Source: Rhodobacter sp. Har01 (lineage in GTDB: Bacteria > Pseudomonadota > Alphaproteobacteria > Rhodobacterales > Rhodobacteraceae). Taken from it: DNA of 64,000 bases. The first letter of the stretch is position 1, and each line of letters begins with the position of its first letter. Where the stretch lies: contig NZ_JAJCTD010000003.1 in the NCBI RefSeq assembly GCF_020564565.1, forward strand, positions 248,001-312,000, written 5' to 3'. Shown here piece after piece: positions 54,700 through 63,773 of the stretch. Both the position numbers and the translations under genes were made by a program. Under the pieces are notes generated by a model that was given only the letters and a program-made list of their open reading frames with translations, did not search any database and was not told the DNA's origin.

Positions 54700-55296
54700 A
54701 TGGCTCGCGAGATCCCGGATCTTCAGGCCGTGGTACGGACGGGGACAGGCAAGGGGGCCGCCCGTCAAGCCCGCAGAGAGGGCTACGTACCCGGCATCAT
54801 TTATGGCGACGGCAAGGAGCCGACGCCGATCAACCTGAACTACAACTATCTGCTCAAGCGCCTGCGTCAGGGCCGCTTCCTGCAGACGCTGTTCAACCTC
54901 AAGGTCGAAGGCCAGCCCGACGGCCATGTGATCTGCCGCGGTGTGCAGCGCGACGTGGTCAAGGACCTGCCGACCCACGTCGACTTCATGCGCATCCATG
55001 ACGAATCGCGCATCAACCTCTACATCCACGTGACCTTCATCAACCACGAGGCCAGCCCCGGCCTCAAGCGCGGCGGCACGCTGACGGTGATGCGTCCCGA
55101 GGTCGAGCTGGAAGTGATGGCGGGCGACATTCCCGACCACATCACCGTCGACCTGTCCGGCAAGCAGATCGGCGACGTGATCCACATCAACGACATCGAA
55201 CTGCCCGCCGGTGCCAAGCCGACGGTGGCGCGCAACTTCGCGGTGGCCAACATCGCGGCTCCGGCCGGCATCGCCGCCTCGACCGAGGAAGAGTAA
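54700..55296 (+). CDS. rplY: Large-subunit ribosomal protein bL25 (Ctc form)
   Basis: A 198-residue protein of the long (Ctc/TL5) form of L25, which binds 5S rRNA. The N-terminal 5S-binding domain (about 1-93, with [18 protein letters not shown]) is followed by the C-terminal beta domain ([10 protein letters not shown]...[13 protein letters not shown] segments). The ATG at 54700 has AGGAG upstream; an earlier in-frame ATG would add 11 residues. A strong terminator follows. It is usually next to pth; here a reversed FkbM gene stands between. Confidence 0.95.
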   Translation: MAREIPDLQAVVRTGTGKGAARQARREGYVPGIIYGDGKEPTPINLNYNYLLKRLRQGRFLQTLFNLKVEGQPDGHVICRGVQRDVVKDLPTHVDFMRIHDESRINLYIHVTFINHEASPGLKRGGTLTVMRPEVELEVMAGDIPDHITVDLSGKQIGDVIHINDIELPAGAKPTVARNFAVANIAAPAGIAASTEEE

Positions 55297-55325
55297 GGCC
55301 ACCGGCCTGACAGGACCACAGGATG

Positions 55326-55351
55326 CGGGGGGCCCTGGTGCCCCCCGTTTT
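55326..55351 (+). terminator. Intrinsic terminator of rplY
   Basis: CGGGGGGC-CCTGGT-GCCCCCCG, an 8-bp stem, followed by TTTTC, 30 bp after the rplY stop. It reaches the stop codon of the convergent FkbM gene. Confidence 0.85.
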
Positions 55352-56025
55352 CATTCGGCGATGCGCTGGAACACCAGCGTCGCCCCACGCGAGCCGTGGA
55401 TCGAATAGGCGAAGCCCTCGGCGGCCAGGGCATCGAACAGCCGGCGCGTGCCCTGCGGCCCGTAGCGGCCGGGATGGATCTCGACCACCAGCAGCCGGAC
55501 CCCGGGCAGCGGGCGGGCCAGAACCTCAAGCTCGGCGCCCTCGATGTCGCAGCACAGCACCGTGGGCCGGACCTCCGCGATCAGCCGGGCGATCGGCAAG
55601 GCGGGCACGCCCTCGCGGCGCACCCCCGGCCCCCAGCCCTCGGGGCCTTCCAGCGACGAGGCCCAGAAGGTTGGCCGCAGGCCGAATTCCACCGTGCCCT
55701 CGCCCTTGGCCACCACGGCGGCGTGGATCACCCGGACCGCGCCAAACCCGTTGGCGGCCAGATTGGCGCGGGCCAGCGCCGCCGTTGCCGGCCCCGCCTC
55801 GACGCCGGTCACCGCAGCCTCACCCAGCACCCCGGCCGCCAGCGCGCACAGGAACCCAAGGCCCGCGCCCAGATCGACAAACCGGTCGCCGGGCTGCAGG
55901 TGGCGCAGGATCGCCTCGGCTTCGGTATGTTCGTAGCGTCCGGTTTCCAGCGCCTTTTCCAGCGCGCCGTGGACCTCGGCCGCGGGCAGCGACAGGGTCA
56001 GACCGCGCAGGGTGAAGCTTCGCAT
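55351..56025 (-). CDS. FkbM-family methyltransferase
   Basis: A 224-residue SAM-dependent enzyme with the FkbM motifs: FVDLGAGLGFLCALAA (SAM loop, about 49-64), GVEAGP, LPIARLIAEVRPTVLCCDIEGAELEVL and the late VVEIHPGRYG. Members methylate hydroxyls of sugars or natural products. No glycan cluster is near, so the substrate is open. It is convergent with rplY and divergent from pth (93-bp gap), in the place where rplY and pth are normally adjacent. Confidence 0.85.
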   Translation of the reverse strand: MRSFTLRGLTLSLPAAEVHGALEKALETGRYEHTEAEAILRHLQPGDRFVDLGAGLGFLCALAAGVLGEAAVTGVEAGPATAALARANLAANGFGAVRVIHAAVVAKGEGTVEFGLRPTFWASSLEGPEGWGPGVRREGVPALPIARLIAEVRPTVLCCDIEGAELEVLARPLPGVRLLVVEIHPGRYGPQGTRRLFDALAAEGFAYSIHGSRGATLVFQRIAE

Positions 56026-56118
56026 GGCTCAGGCCGGTTGAGGGGGCGGCGCATCGCCGCTATACCCGGACAGGCTGGCCCGGATGGGGCGCAACATCAA
56101 GGCGGCAGGGCGAATTCG

Positions 56119-56832
56119 GTGAAACTCTTCGTGGGCCTTGGCAATCCGGGCGCGAAATACGCCGGCAACCGGCACAACATCGGCTTCATGGCGGTGGACC
56201 GGATCGCAGCCGACCACGGCTTCGGCCCGTGGAAGAAGGCGTTCCAGGGGCAGGCCAGCGAAGGCCGCCTTGGCGCCGAAAAGGTGGTTCTGCTCAAGCC
56301 CGAGACCTTCATGAACCTCAGCGGCCAGTCGGTCCGGGCGGCGGTCGATTTCCACAAGCTGGACCTGGCCGATCTTGTGGTCTTTCACGACGAGCTGGAC
56401 CTTGCCCCCGGCAAGGCCCGCGTCAAGCAGGGCGGCGGCCATGCCGGGCACAACGGCTTGCGCTCGATCCATGCACACCTGGGGGATGCCTATGGCCGGG
56501 TACGGCTGGGCATCGGCCATCCGGGGCACAAGGATGCGGTCGCGGCCTATGTGCTGCACGATTTCGCCAAGGCCGAACAGGACGGGCTGGACGACCTTCT
56601 GCGCGGGATCAGCGATGGCGCGGCGGCGTTGGCGGCCGGGGATGCCACGCGGTTCATGAACGCGGTTGCCCTGCGCACCGCGCCGCCGCGGACCTTGGCC
56701 GCCGCCGGTCAGCGACCCGCGCCGGCACCCGCAGAGGCGCCCCCAGAGGTGCCCCCAGCGACGCCCGCCGAGGCGCCCGCTTCCCTCGAGACCCGCAGTC
56801 CGATGCAACGCCTGCTGGACAAGTTCCGCTGA
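56119..56832 (+). CDS. pth: Peptidyl-tRNA hydrolase
   Basis: A 237-residue enzyme that frees tRNA from stalled peptidyl-tRNA. It starts with GTG at 56119 with AGGG upstream, continues LFVGLGNPG and has the catalytic His19 in NRHNIGF, then KPETFMNLSG, DELDLAPG and GHNGLRSI. The core ends near residue 190; the rest is a Pro/Ala-rich tail (about 40 residues) finishing in MQRLLDKFR, common in alphaproteobacterial versions. The open frame far upstream is a shadow. Confidence 0.95.
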   Translation: MKLFVGLGNPGAKYAGNRHNIGFMAVDRIAADHGFGPWKKAFQGQASEGRLGAEKVVLLKPETFMNLSGQSVRAAVDFHKLDLADLVVFHDELDLAPGKARVKQGGGHAGHNGLRSIHAHLGDAYGRVRLGIGHPGHKDAVAAYVLHDFAKAEQDGLDDLLRGISDGAAALAAGDATRFMNAVALRTAPPRTLAAAGQRPAPAPAEAPPEVPPATPAEAPASLETRSPMQRLLDKFR

Positions 56833-56946
56833 CGCGGCGGCGGAGGGGCGGTCGCGGTGTGGACCATGGGCGCGGCGATGGCGCTGGCTGCGGCCGATTG
56901 CCGACGCCGCATGGCGACGTCCGCGCGAATTCCCGGGCGGGGCCGG

Positions 56947-57984
56947 TCAGGCCTGGCCGCCGGTACCCTTGGCCGAACCGCCGCGCGGCAGCATCCCGGC
57001 CAACGCCCGGCTGACCAGCGCCGAAACCTTTGGCCGCTCGACCGCCCGGAACGGCAGCGGCCGGCACAGTTCCATCGCGGCAATCCCGATCCGCGCCGTC
57101 AGCGCGCCGTTCACCACGCCCTCGCCGAACCGCCGCGACAGCTTGGACAGCACGCCGCCGCCGGCGACCGACCCGATCAGGTCGTCGGTCAGCGCCACCG
57201 CCCCGGTCGCCACCAGCGAGGCAAAGACCTTGCGCATGAGCTTCCAGCTGCCCAGCGTGCCGGCCCGGCCGCCGTAGATCTCGGCGATCCGGCGGATCAT
57301 CCGCAGGTTGGAAAACAGCGCCACGGCCACGTCGGCCAGCGCCATCGGCACCAGCGCGGTGATCAAGGCAACCCGCCGCGCCGCCGCCTCGATCTCGGTC
57401 CGGACCAGCGCGTCCAGCGGACCCAGCACCTCGGTCTCGGTCAGGTTCAGCAGCGCATCGGCGTCCAGCACATCCTCGGCGCGCTCCTTGTAGCGCGACA
57501 GGCCCCAGGCCGCTTCGGCCCTTCCGTCGTACAGCGCCAGCACCGCCGCGGTCACGCCACGCGCCTGCGCAAGGTCCGCCTCGGCATGCGCCGTCTCGGC
57601 CCGCGCCCGCAGGGCATCCAGCCGGGCCAGCCGGGCGAACCCGGCGATCTCGCGCAGCGACATCAGCACCGCCGCCACCACCACGACCGACACCAGCACC
57701 ACCGCGATCCAGCCCAGCAGCGCGTTGCGGGCCAGAAGGTTGGTGACGAAATCCCAGGCCGCGACCGACAGGACCAGGGTCACAAGTGCCCCGAAGGCCC
57801 AACCGGCAAACCGGCGCAGCCGGTTGGGCGGGGCGGTGGCGATCGCCGCAACCGCCTGCATCGCCTGGCCGTCGCCGCGCAGTGCCGCGTCGGGCACCGG
57901 CGGCGCCGCGGCGGGATCGGCCTCGTCATCCTCCAGCTCGATCAGGAAGGGTTTCCGCGAGAAGGGATTGGGGGCCTCGCTCAC
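56947..57984 (-). CDS. ycjF: YcjF-type membrane protein (TIGR01620/DUF697)
   Basis: A 345-residue protein with two N-terminal helices (about 65-110), a cytosolic middle and a C-terminal DUF697 region with LVPMALADVAVALFSNLRMIRRIAEIYGGR. It begins with GTG at 57984, overlapping the ycjX stop by four bases. YcjX-YcjF pairs are conserved in proteobacteria with an envelope-stress link in enterics; the role is unknown. The very long open frame covering this gene and beyond is not a fusion. Confidence 0.85.
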   Translation of the reverse strand: MSEAPNPFSRKPFLIELEDDEADPAAAPPVPDAALRGDGQAMQAVAAIATAPPNRLRRFAGWAFGALVTLVLSVAAWDFVTNLLARNALLGWIAVVLVSVVVVAAVLMSLREIAGFARLARLDALRARAETAHAEADLAQARGVTAAVLALYDGRAEAAWGLSRYKERAEDVLDADALLNLTETEVLGPLDALVRTEIEAAARRVALITALVPMALADVAVALFSNLRMIRRIAEIYGGRAGTLGSWKLMRKVFASLVATGAVALTDDLIGSVAGGGVLSKLSRRFGEGVVNGALTARIGIAAMELCRPLPFRAVERPKVSALVSRALAGMLPRGGSAKGTGGQA

Positions 57985-59396
57985 AGCCGGTCTCCGATCA
58001 GGAATTCCACCGCCCGGTCCAGGCGGATGTGCGGCGGACCTTCGCCCGGACGCAGCACCAGCCGGGCCGGGGCAAAGCACATCACGCCATATTCCGCATC
58101 CAGCCACTTCGCCGCCCCCGAGCGTGCCGGCGACAGCACCCGCGCCGGGTCGCTGGGCAGCGCACCGGGATACATCACCGCCGGCCGCCCGGTGGCCAGC
58201 AACCGGCCCTTCACCGCCGGCAACCGGTGACCGTCGCGCTCCACCACTTCCTCGACCGTCGCGCGCAGGCCGGCCAGCGACAGCGCCGCCACCTCGGCCC
58301 CGGCGAATTCCGCCCGGCCCTTCGCCTCGACCAGCATCGCCTCGGCGATCGCTGTCAACTGGGCGTGCTGCTCGTGGTGCAGGTGGTCGGCCTTGGTGGC
58401 GGCGAACAGGATCTTCTCGACCTTGCGCGCCCCCAGGATCGCCGCCAGCCAGCCGGTGCGCCCCACCCGGAAGGCCATCAGGATCTCGGTCATCAGCCGG
58501 CGCATGTCTTCCACCGCGCGCGGCCCCTGATGGATGGCCCCCAGCACGTCCATCAGCACCACCTGCCGGTCGATGCGGGCAAAGTGATCGCGAAAGAACG
58601 GTGCCACCACGCGGTCCTTGTAGGCCGCATAGCGCCGCTCCATCTCGCGCCAGAGGCTGCCGCGGGGGCTTTCGGCCGGGCGGCGCAGCGGCGCAAAGGT
58701 CAGCACCGGAGAGCCGGCAAGGTCGCCGGGCAGCAGGAACCGGCCCGGCGTGCAGTCGGAATGGCCGGCCGCGCGGGCGGCCTGAAGATAGTCGGTAAAG
58801 ACCCGTGCCAGGGCCTGCGCCTGCGGCTCGTCCAGCCGCGACGCTCCGTCCTGGGTCCGCACCAGGGCCAGGAAGGCCGCGCCCTCGGGCCGCTCTTCCA
58901 GCCGGACCAGCGTTTCCTGTGCCCAGGTTTCGTAGTCCTTCTCCATCAGCGACAGGTCCAGAAGCCATTCGCCCGGGTAGTCGACGATGTCCAGGTGCAC
59001 CACCGTCGGACCGCGAAAGCCGCCGAACCAGCCGCCGGGCCGCACCCGGAACGACAGCCGCAGCTCGGAAATCGTGCGGGTGCTTTGCGGCCAGTGCGGC
59101 CGGTCGGCCAGCAGCGCCTCCATGTGGCCCTCGTAGTCGAACCGCGGCAAGGTGACGTCGGGCTGCGGCTGCAGGAAGACCGCCTCGATCCGGCCTTCCC
59201 GCTCGGCCGTCAGTTGCGGCATCCGGCCTCGCGACAAGAGGTTGGCGATCAGGCCGGTGATGAAAACGGTCTTGCCGGCGCGGGACAGACCGGTGACGCC
59301 CAGCCGGATGACCGGTTCGAAGAGGTATTCCGAAACCCGGGATTGCACGCCCTCGACACTGCGCGCGATGCCGTCTGTGATGCCGAAGAGAGCCAA
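57981..59396 (-). CDS. ycjX: YcjX-family GTPase-like protein
   Basis: A 471-residue P-loop protein. The nucleotide site is GLSRAGKTVFITGL (about 35-48), followed by FDYEGHMEALLADRPHWPQSTRTISELRL and DIVDYPGEWLLDL, the conserved YcjX segments; FAATKADHLHHEQH resembles the base-specificity motif of GTPases. It is the first gene of a two-gene unit with ycjF and is divergent from truA (88-bp gap). Confidence 0.9.
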   Translation of the reverse strand: MALFGITDGIARSVEGVQSRVSEYLFEPVIRLGVTGLSRAGKTVFITGLIANLLSRGRMPQLTAEREGRIEAVFLQPQPDVTLPRFDYEGHMEALLADRPHWPQSTRTISELRLSFRVRPGGWFGGFRGPTVVHLDIVDYPGEWLLDLSLMEKDYETWAQETLVRLEERPEGAAFLALVRTQDGASRLDEPQAQALARVFTDYLQAARAAGHSDCTPGRFLLPGDLAGSPVLTFAPLRRPAESPRGSLWREMERRYAAYKDRVVAPFFRDHFARIDRQVVLMDVLGAIHQGPRAVEDMRRLMTEILMAFRVGRTGWLAAILGARKVEKILFAATKADHLHHEQHAQLTAIAEAMLVEAKGRAEFAGAEVAALSLAGLRATVEEVVERDGHRLPAVKGRLLATGRPAVMYPGALPSDPARVLSPARSGAAKWLDAEYGVMCFAPARLVLRPGEGPPHIRLDRAVEFLIGDRL

Positions 59397-59484
59397 GCTT
59401 GGGTCCTTTCCGGCGCCAAGATAGGCCCGGTGGGATGCATTGGAAAGGTGGACAGGTCAAGGCCCTTGCGCTAAGCGCCGCGAC

Positions 59485-60258
59485 ATGGCGCGCTTTGCCC
59501 TCAGGATCGAATACCATGGCGGGCCGTTCTGCGGCTGGCAACGGCAGGCAGAGGGGCTGCCCTCGGTGCAGGCGGCCGTCGAGGCGGCGCTGGGGCGGCT
59601 GGAACCGGCCGAGCACCGGATCGCCGCGGCAGGGCGGACGGATGCGGGCGTGCATGCCACGGGCCAGGTCGCGCATGCCGATCTGGCCAGGGATTGGGAC
59701 CCGTTCCGCCTGTCCGAAGCGCTGAACTGGCACCTGAAGCCCCTGCCGGTGGCGGTGACAGCCTGCGCCCGGGTGGCCGACGACTTCCACGCCCGCTTTT
59801 CGGCCGTGGAGCGGCGCTACCTGTTCCGCATGGTCGCCCGCCGGGCACCCGTCACCCTTGACGCCGGTCTGGTCTGGCAGGTGCGAGAGCTGCCCGATCC
59901 AGCCGCCATGCGCGACGCCGCGTCGCACCTGGTGGGCCGGCACGACTTCACCACCTTCCGCTCGGCCCTGTGCCAGGCCGACAGCCCGGTCAAGACGCTG
60001 GACGAGATCGCCATCGACGAGGTGCCCTGCCCCGGCGGCCACGAGATCCGCTTCACCCTGCGGGCGCGCAGCTTCCTGCACAACCAGGTGCGCTCGATCG
60101 TCGGCACGCTGGAGCGGGTGGGCGCCGGCGCCTGGCCGCCGGCGCGCGTGGCCGCGGCCCTGGCCGCCCGCGACCGCGCCGCCTGCGGCCCCGTCGCCCC
60201 GCCGCAGGGGCTGTATCTCACCGGGGTGTCCTATCCGGCCGACCCCTTCGCAGGATGA
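59485..60258 (+). CDS. truA: tRNA pseudouridine synthase A
   Basis: A 257-residue enzyme that makes pseudouridine at positions 38-40 of tRNAs. The catalytic aspartate is Asp53 in [11 protein letters not shown], and the second-half segments HDFTTFRS and [13 protein letters not shown] are typical. The start at ATG 59485 is set by homology ([12 protein letters not shown]); a frame from 59440 adds non-homologous residues. It is followed by the inverted repeat pair at 60281-60526. Confidence 0.95.
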   Translation: MARFALRIEYHGGPFCGWQRQAEGLPSVQAAVEAALGRLEPAEHRIAAAGRTDAGVHATGQVAHADLARDWDPFRLSEALNWHLKPLPVAVTACARVADDFHARFSAVERRYLFRMVARRAPVTLDAGLVWQVRELPDPAAMRDAASHLVGRHDFTTFRSALCQADSPVKTLDEIAIDEVPCPGGHEIRFTLRARSFLHNQVRSIVGTLERVGAGAWPPARVAAALAARDRAACGPVAPPQGLYLTGVSYPADPFAG

Positions 60259-60280
60259 CCCGTCGCCCGGGGGCGCTTCG

Positions 60281-60526
60281 CCCCCCACGGCCTTGCGGCC
60301 TCCCCCCGAGGATATTTTCGCAGAGAGGAAGGCCATTAACGTTAATCCGGCGTTTACCCGAATCGCCGGACACTGGCCGCGCGGTACAGGCGGGGACGCC
60401 GATGACCGCCAGAGGGGAAGGCGCCCTGCGGCTTGACCTGGTCTCCCGCGGGGTGCCCGACCTCTTTCCTCCTGCCTTCCTCTCTGGAGAAATATCCTCG
60501 GGGGGAGGCCGCAAGGCCGTGGGGGG
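60281..60526. repeat. Inverted pair of 53-bp repeats
   Basis: The 53-bp arms at 60281-60333 and 60474-60526 are reverse complements with 3 mismatches and flank 140 bp. Each arm contains CCTTGCGGCCTCCCCCCGAG and GATATTTT, related to the motifs at 54435 and 15510. The enclosed DNA includes the palindrome ATTAACGTTAAT (60335-60346) and no convincing gene. The pair fills most of the 381-bp gap between truA and the small membrane protein gene; the remainder shows nothing else. Confidence 0.75.
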
Positions 60527-60639
60527 CAGACAGCCCCCCGGCGACGCCGGCCAGGGGCGAGACGGTGGACCGGAGACGGTGGACCGGCGGGCGCATTTGG
60601 CTTAGGGGTGCCAGGGCAAAGAAGCATGAGGCGCTCGCG

Positions 60640-60924
60640 ATGACCCTGAGCCAGTTGATCCTGACCCAACTTGCCGATCCGTTCCGGATCGGGCTGATCA
60701 TCGCGCTGGTTGCGACCATGGCGCGCACCCGCGCCGCGACCGGCACGGCCCTGCCGCTGGCGGCGGGTGTTCTGTTCGTCGCGGTGATCCTGCCCACCAC
60801 CATGGGCCGCGGCCTGGCCGAGCCGCTGTGGCGGCAGGTCTCGGCCGGGGTGCTGTCGAATGCGGTGATCCTGGGCATCACCCTGGGCATCTGGACCGCG
60901 ATCCGCCGCGCGCGCGGCAACTGA
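60640..60924 (+). CDS. Small membrane protein of unknown function
   Basis: A 94-residue protein with three hydrophobic segments (about 14-27, 38-53 and 68-87) and the charged end TAIRRARGN. I do not recognise a family. The chosen ATG at 60640 gives a compact membrane protein; an in-frame upstream extension to 60433 crosses the repeat and is unlikely to be coding. It is convergent with the response regulator gene (30-bp gap). Confidence 0.55.
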   Translation: MTLSQLILTQLADPFRIGLIIALVATMARTRAATGTALPLAAGVLFVAVILPTTMGRGLAEPLWRQVSAGVLSNAVILGITLGIWTAIRRARGN

Positions 60925-60954
60925 GCGGCAGCCAGGCCAGGGCTTGGGCGGATC

Positions 60955-61356
60955 TCAGGCCAGCAGGCGGCGCACTTCGCGGCGCAGGATGTCCAGTTCG
61001 AACGGCTTGGCGACGAAACCGTCGGCGCCCAGTTCTCGGGCACGGCGCTGGTCCTGGGCCGAACCGCGCGCCGTCATCATCAGGATGCGCACGCCCGCCA
61101 TGGCCGGATCGTCGCGCAGGCGGTGACAGATCTCATAGCCCGACAGCCCCGGCAGCATCACGTCGAGCAGCACCAGGTCCGGCACCTGCGCCCGGATCAT
61201 CGCAAGCGCCTCGGTGCCGTCGGCCACGCGGTCATGCGCATAGCCTTCGCGCCCCAGCACGAACTCCAGCGCCAGGGCGATGGAATCGTCATCCTCGACG
61301 ATCAGCACCCGCCTGGGCGGGGCCACGACGTCAGAACCGGCTGAGTCCTTGGGCAT
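60955..61356 (-). CDS. Single-domain response regulator
   Basis: A 133-residue CheY-type receiver domain with nothing attached. Acidic residues Asp21/Asp22 (VEDDDS), the phosphorylated Asp65 (LLLDVMLPG), Thr95-Ala (MMTARG) and Lys117 (VAKPFE) are all present, so it should be phosphorylatable. I start at ATG 61356 since the 14 residues before it are not receiver-like. No kinase is nearby. It is 99 bp after the MFS gene on the same strand but behind a terminator. Confidence 0.88.
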   Translation of the reverse strand: MPKDSAGSDVVAPPRRVLIVEDDDSIALALEFVLGREGYAHDRVADGTEALAMIRAQVPDLVLLDVMLPGLSGYEICHRLRDDPAMAGVRILMMTARGSAQDQRRARELGADGFVAKPFELDILRREVRRLLA

Positions 61357-61420
61357 AAGCAAGGCGAACCTGACAGCAGGAAAAGGGAAAAGGGACAAAC
61401 GAATATTGCCGCAGAAAGAA

Positions 61421-61448
61421 GGACGGGCCGGGAAACCCCGGCCCGTCC
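61421..61448 (-). terminator. Intrinsic terminator of the MHS transporter gene
   Basis: A perfect 12-bp stem GGACGGGCCGGG / CCCGGCCCGTCC with a 4-nt loop; on the minus strand it is followed by TTCTTTCTGC. It starts 7 bp after the transporter stop. Confidence 0.85.
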
Positions 61449-61455
61449 GGGCACA

Positions 61456-63549
61456 TCACCGACCCTGGTCGGCGAAGATGTCCTTCTTGTGGGTACCGCC
61501 CGGCACGAAGAGCGCGCCGATGACCACGGTCATCACCGCCACCACGATGGCGTACCACAGGCCGGCGTAGATGTTGCCGGACTGGGCCGAGATCGCGAAG
61601 GCGGTCGCGGGCAGCAGGCCGCCGAACCAGCCGTTGCCGATGTGATACGGCAGCGACAGGCCCGAGTAGCGGATGCGGGTCGGGAACAGTTCGACCAGTG
61701 CCGCCGCGATCGGGCCATAGACCATCGTCACCAGCAGGATCAGATAGGTCAGCACCGCGATCACCGTCAGTTTCTGGGCCGTGAAGATGTCGATGAAGTT
61801 CGCGGCCTTGGCGACGGTGGTGTTCTTCTCGGGCACCAGCGGATAGCCCGCCGCGGACAGCGCCTCGTTCAGGCCCTTCTCGAAGGCACCCTTCACGCCG
61901 CTTTCCTTGGCAACCAGCGCCGAAGCCTCGTCGTACTTGGCCAGCGTCTCGGTCGGAACCGGCACACGGGCATAGTCCACCACGGCCTGGGCCTTGGCGA
62001 CCGCAACCGTTGCTTCGTCGAGCTTGGCCTTGGCGGCGGTCTTCGCCGCCTCGTCGGTGCCTTCATCGGCCTTCTTGGCCACCTTGTCGGCGGTGCTCAT
62101 GACTGCCTTGGCGGTGGCCAGTGCCTTTTCGGCATCGCCCAGCGCGGTGGCCTGCGCCGGGTCCATGGCCTTCTTCACTTCTTCCAGCGCCGCCTTGGCG
62201 TCGGCGATGGCCTTGCTGTTCTGGGCGGCGTCATAGGCCGTCACTTCGATGTCGCCGACCTTGACGGTCGCGACCGAACCGGCCGGCCCGTCAACCGTGG
62301 TCGAGTTCACCGAGGTCCGCGACAGCTGCGCCTTCACGATGTCGCAGCTGTTGTTGAACTTGGCGGTCCCCACCGGGTTGAACTGGAACGAGCAGTTCAG
62401 CGGGTCGGCGGTCACCACCACCGGCACCTGGTGGGCGGCGTGCATCGCCGGGTTCGCGGTCTTGGTCAGGAAGGTGAACACCGGGAAGTAGGTCACCGCG
62501 GCGATCAGGCAGCCGGCCAGGATGATCGGCTTGCGGCCGATGCGGTCCGAGAGAGAGCCGAAGAAGATGAAGCCCCAGGTGCCCAGGATCAGCGACCAGG
62601 CCACGAAGACGTTGGCCGAGAAGCTGTCGACCTTGACGACGTTCTGCAGGAAGAACAGCGCGTAGAACTGGCCCGAATACCACACCACGGCCTGGCCGGC
62701 GGTCAGGCCGAACAGGGCGATCAGGGCGAACTTGCCGTTTTTCCACTGGCCGAAGGCTTCGCGCAGCGGTGCCTTCGAGGCGGAACCCTCTTCCTTCATC
62801 TTCTTGAAGGCAGGCGACTCGTTCATCTGCAGGCGGATGTAGAGCGACACCGCCAGCAGCACGATCGAGCCGAGGAACGGGATGCGCCAGCCCCAGGCGT
62901 TGAACGCCTTCATCATCGCCGGCGTGCCGTCGGCGTTGAAGGTGGCCAGACCGGCGGCATCAAGCACCGGCTGCTCGGGGAAGTTGCCGTTGACGTAGCC
63001 CTGCACCGACAGGATGACGACCAGCGACAAGAGCAGACCCAGCGTCGCCGTTGTCTGGATGAACGAGGTGAAGTAGCCGCGCTGGTTCTGCGGCGCGTGT
63101 TCGGCCACATAAACCGCCGCACCGCCGTATTCGCCGCCCAGGGCCAGGCCCTGCAGCATGCGCAGGGCGATCAGGATGATCGGCGCGGCGATGCCCCAGC
63201 TGTAGTAGTTGGGCAGCATGCCGACGATGAAGGTCGACAGGCCCATGATCAGGATGGTCATCAGGAAGGTGTACTTCCGGCCGATCAGGTCACCCAGCAT
63301 GCCGAAGAACAGCGCGCCGAACGGGCGCACGATGAAGCCCGCCGCAAAGGCGAGCAGCGCGAACACGTTGCGCGTCGATTCCGGGAACGGCGTGAAGAAC
63401 TGCGCGCCGATGATCGCGGCGAGCGAGCCGTAGAGATAGAAGTCGTACCATTCGAAGATCGTCCCGGCGGAAGATGCCAGAATGACCTTCTTCTCCTCCC
63501 GGGTCATGGGACGTGCCCGATCGCGCACGTCCGTGGATGCCATTGCCAT
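61456..63549 (-). CDS. MHS-type MFS transporter with large periplasmic insertion
   Basis: A 697-residue metabolite:H+ symporter-like protein; relatives are usually 430-550 residues. The N-terminal half is standard, with GTIFEWYDFYLYG, motif A GMLGDLIGRK and RMLQGLALGGEYGG. Between the ninth helix (about 343-361) and the next (about 592-612) lies an insertion of some 230 residues that should face the periplasm. It holds two cysteines (386 and 402) and an Ala/Lys/Glu-rich likely coiled coil (442-526). ATG 63549 has AGGAGG five bases upstream. The substrate is probably an organic acid or osmolyte, but this is open. Confidence 0.88.
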   Translation of the reverse strand: MAMASTDVRDRARPMTREEKKVILASSAGTIFEWYDFYLYGSLAAIIGAQFFTPFPESTRNVFALLAFAAGFIVRPFGALFFGMLGDLIGRKYTFLMTILIMGLSTFIVGMLPNYYSWGIAAPIILIALRMLQGLALGGEYGGAAVYVAEHAPQNQRGYFTSFIQTTATLGLLLSLVVILSVQGYVNGNFPEQPVLDAAGLATFNADGTPAMMKAFNAWGWRIPFLGSIVLLAVSLYIRLQMNESPAFKKMKEEGSASKAPLREAFGQWKNGKFALIALFGLTAGQAVVWYSGQFYALFFLQNVVKVDSFSANVFVAWSLILGTWGFIFFGSLSDRIGRKPIILAGCLIAAVTYFPVFTFLTKTANPAMHAAHQVPVVVTADPLNCSFQFNPVGTAKFNNSCDIVKAQLSRTSVNSTTVDGPAGSVATVKVGDIEVTAYDAAQNSKAIADAKAALEEVKKAMDPAQATALGDAEKALATAKAVMSTADKVAKKADEGTDEAAKTAAKAKLDEATVAVAKAQAVVDYARVPVPTETLAKYDEASALVAKESGVKGAFEKGLNEALSAAGYPLVPEKNTTVAKAANFIDIFTAQKLTVIAVLTYLILLVTMVYGPIAAALVELFPTRIRYSGLSLPYHIGNGWFGGLLPATAFAISAQSGNIYAGLWYAIVVAVMTVVIGALFVPGGTHKKDIFADQGR

Positions 63550-63773
63550 CGTATCCTCCTTGTTGCCCCGCCGGAAATGGTCGGGGCGGTCCCTTTCGCA
63601 TTCGGCCTCTTGCCCGCCCGCGAAAGACGGGCCGGGCCCCTGGGCCCGCGACCCCGCTTGCGGGGCCTCGGGTCGGGCGAGAAGGGCATCCCGCATGGTC
63701 GCGCGAGCCGCCTCCCCCTCCGGTCATTTCGCCTGCGCCCGGGGGTTCCTCCTGCCCCGGATGCCGGCCTCGC

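Noticed and set aside
56947..60669. Open frame of 1240 codons on the minus strand covering ycjF, ycjX and truA
   Set aside because: Only the 3' part matches YcjF. The rest reads through ycjX in another frame and through truA on the opposite strand, giving Arg/Ala/Gly-rich nonsense caused by the high GC content.
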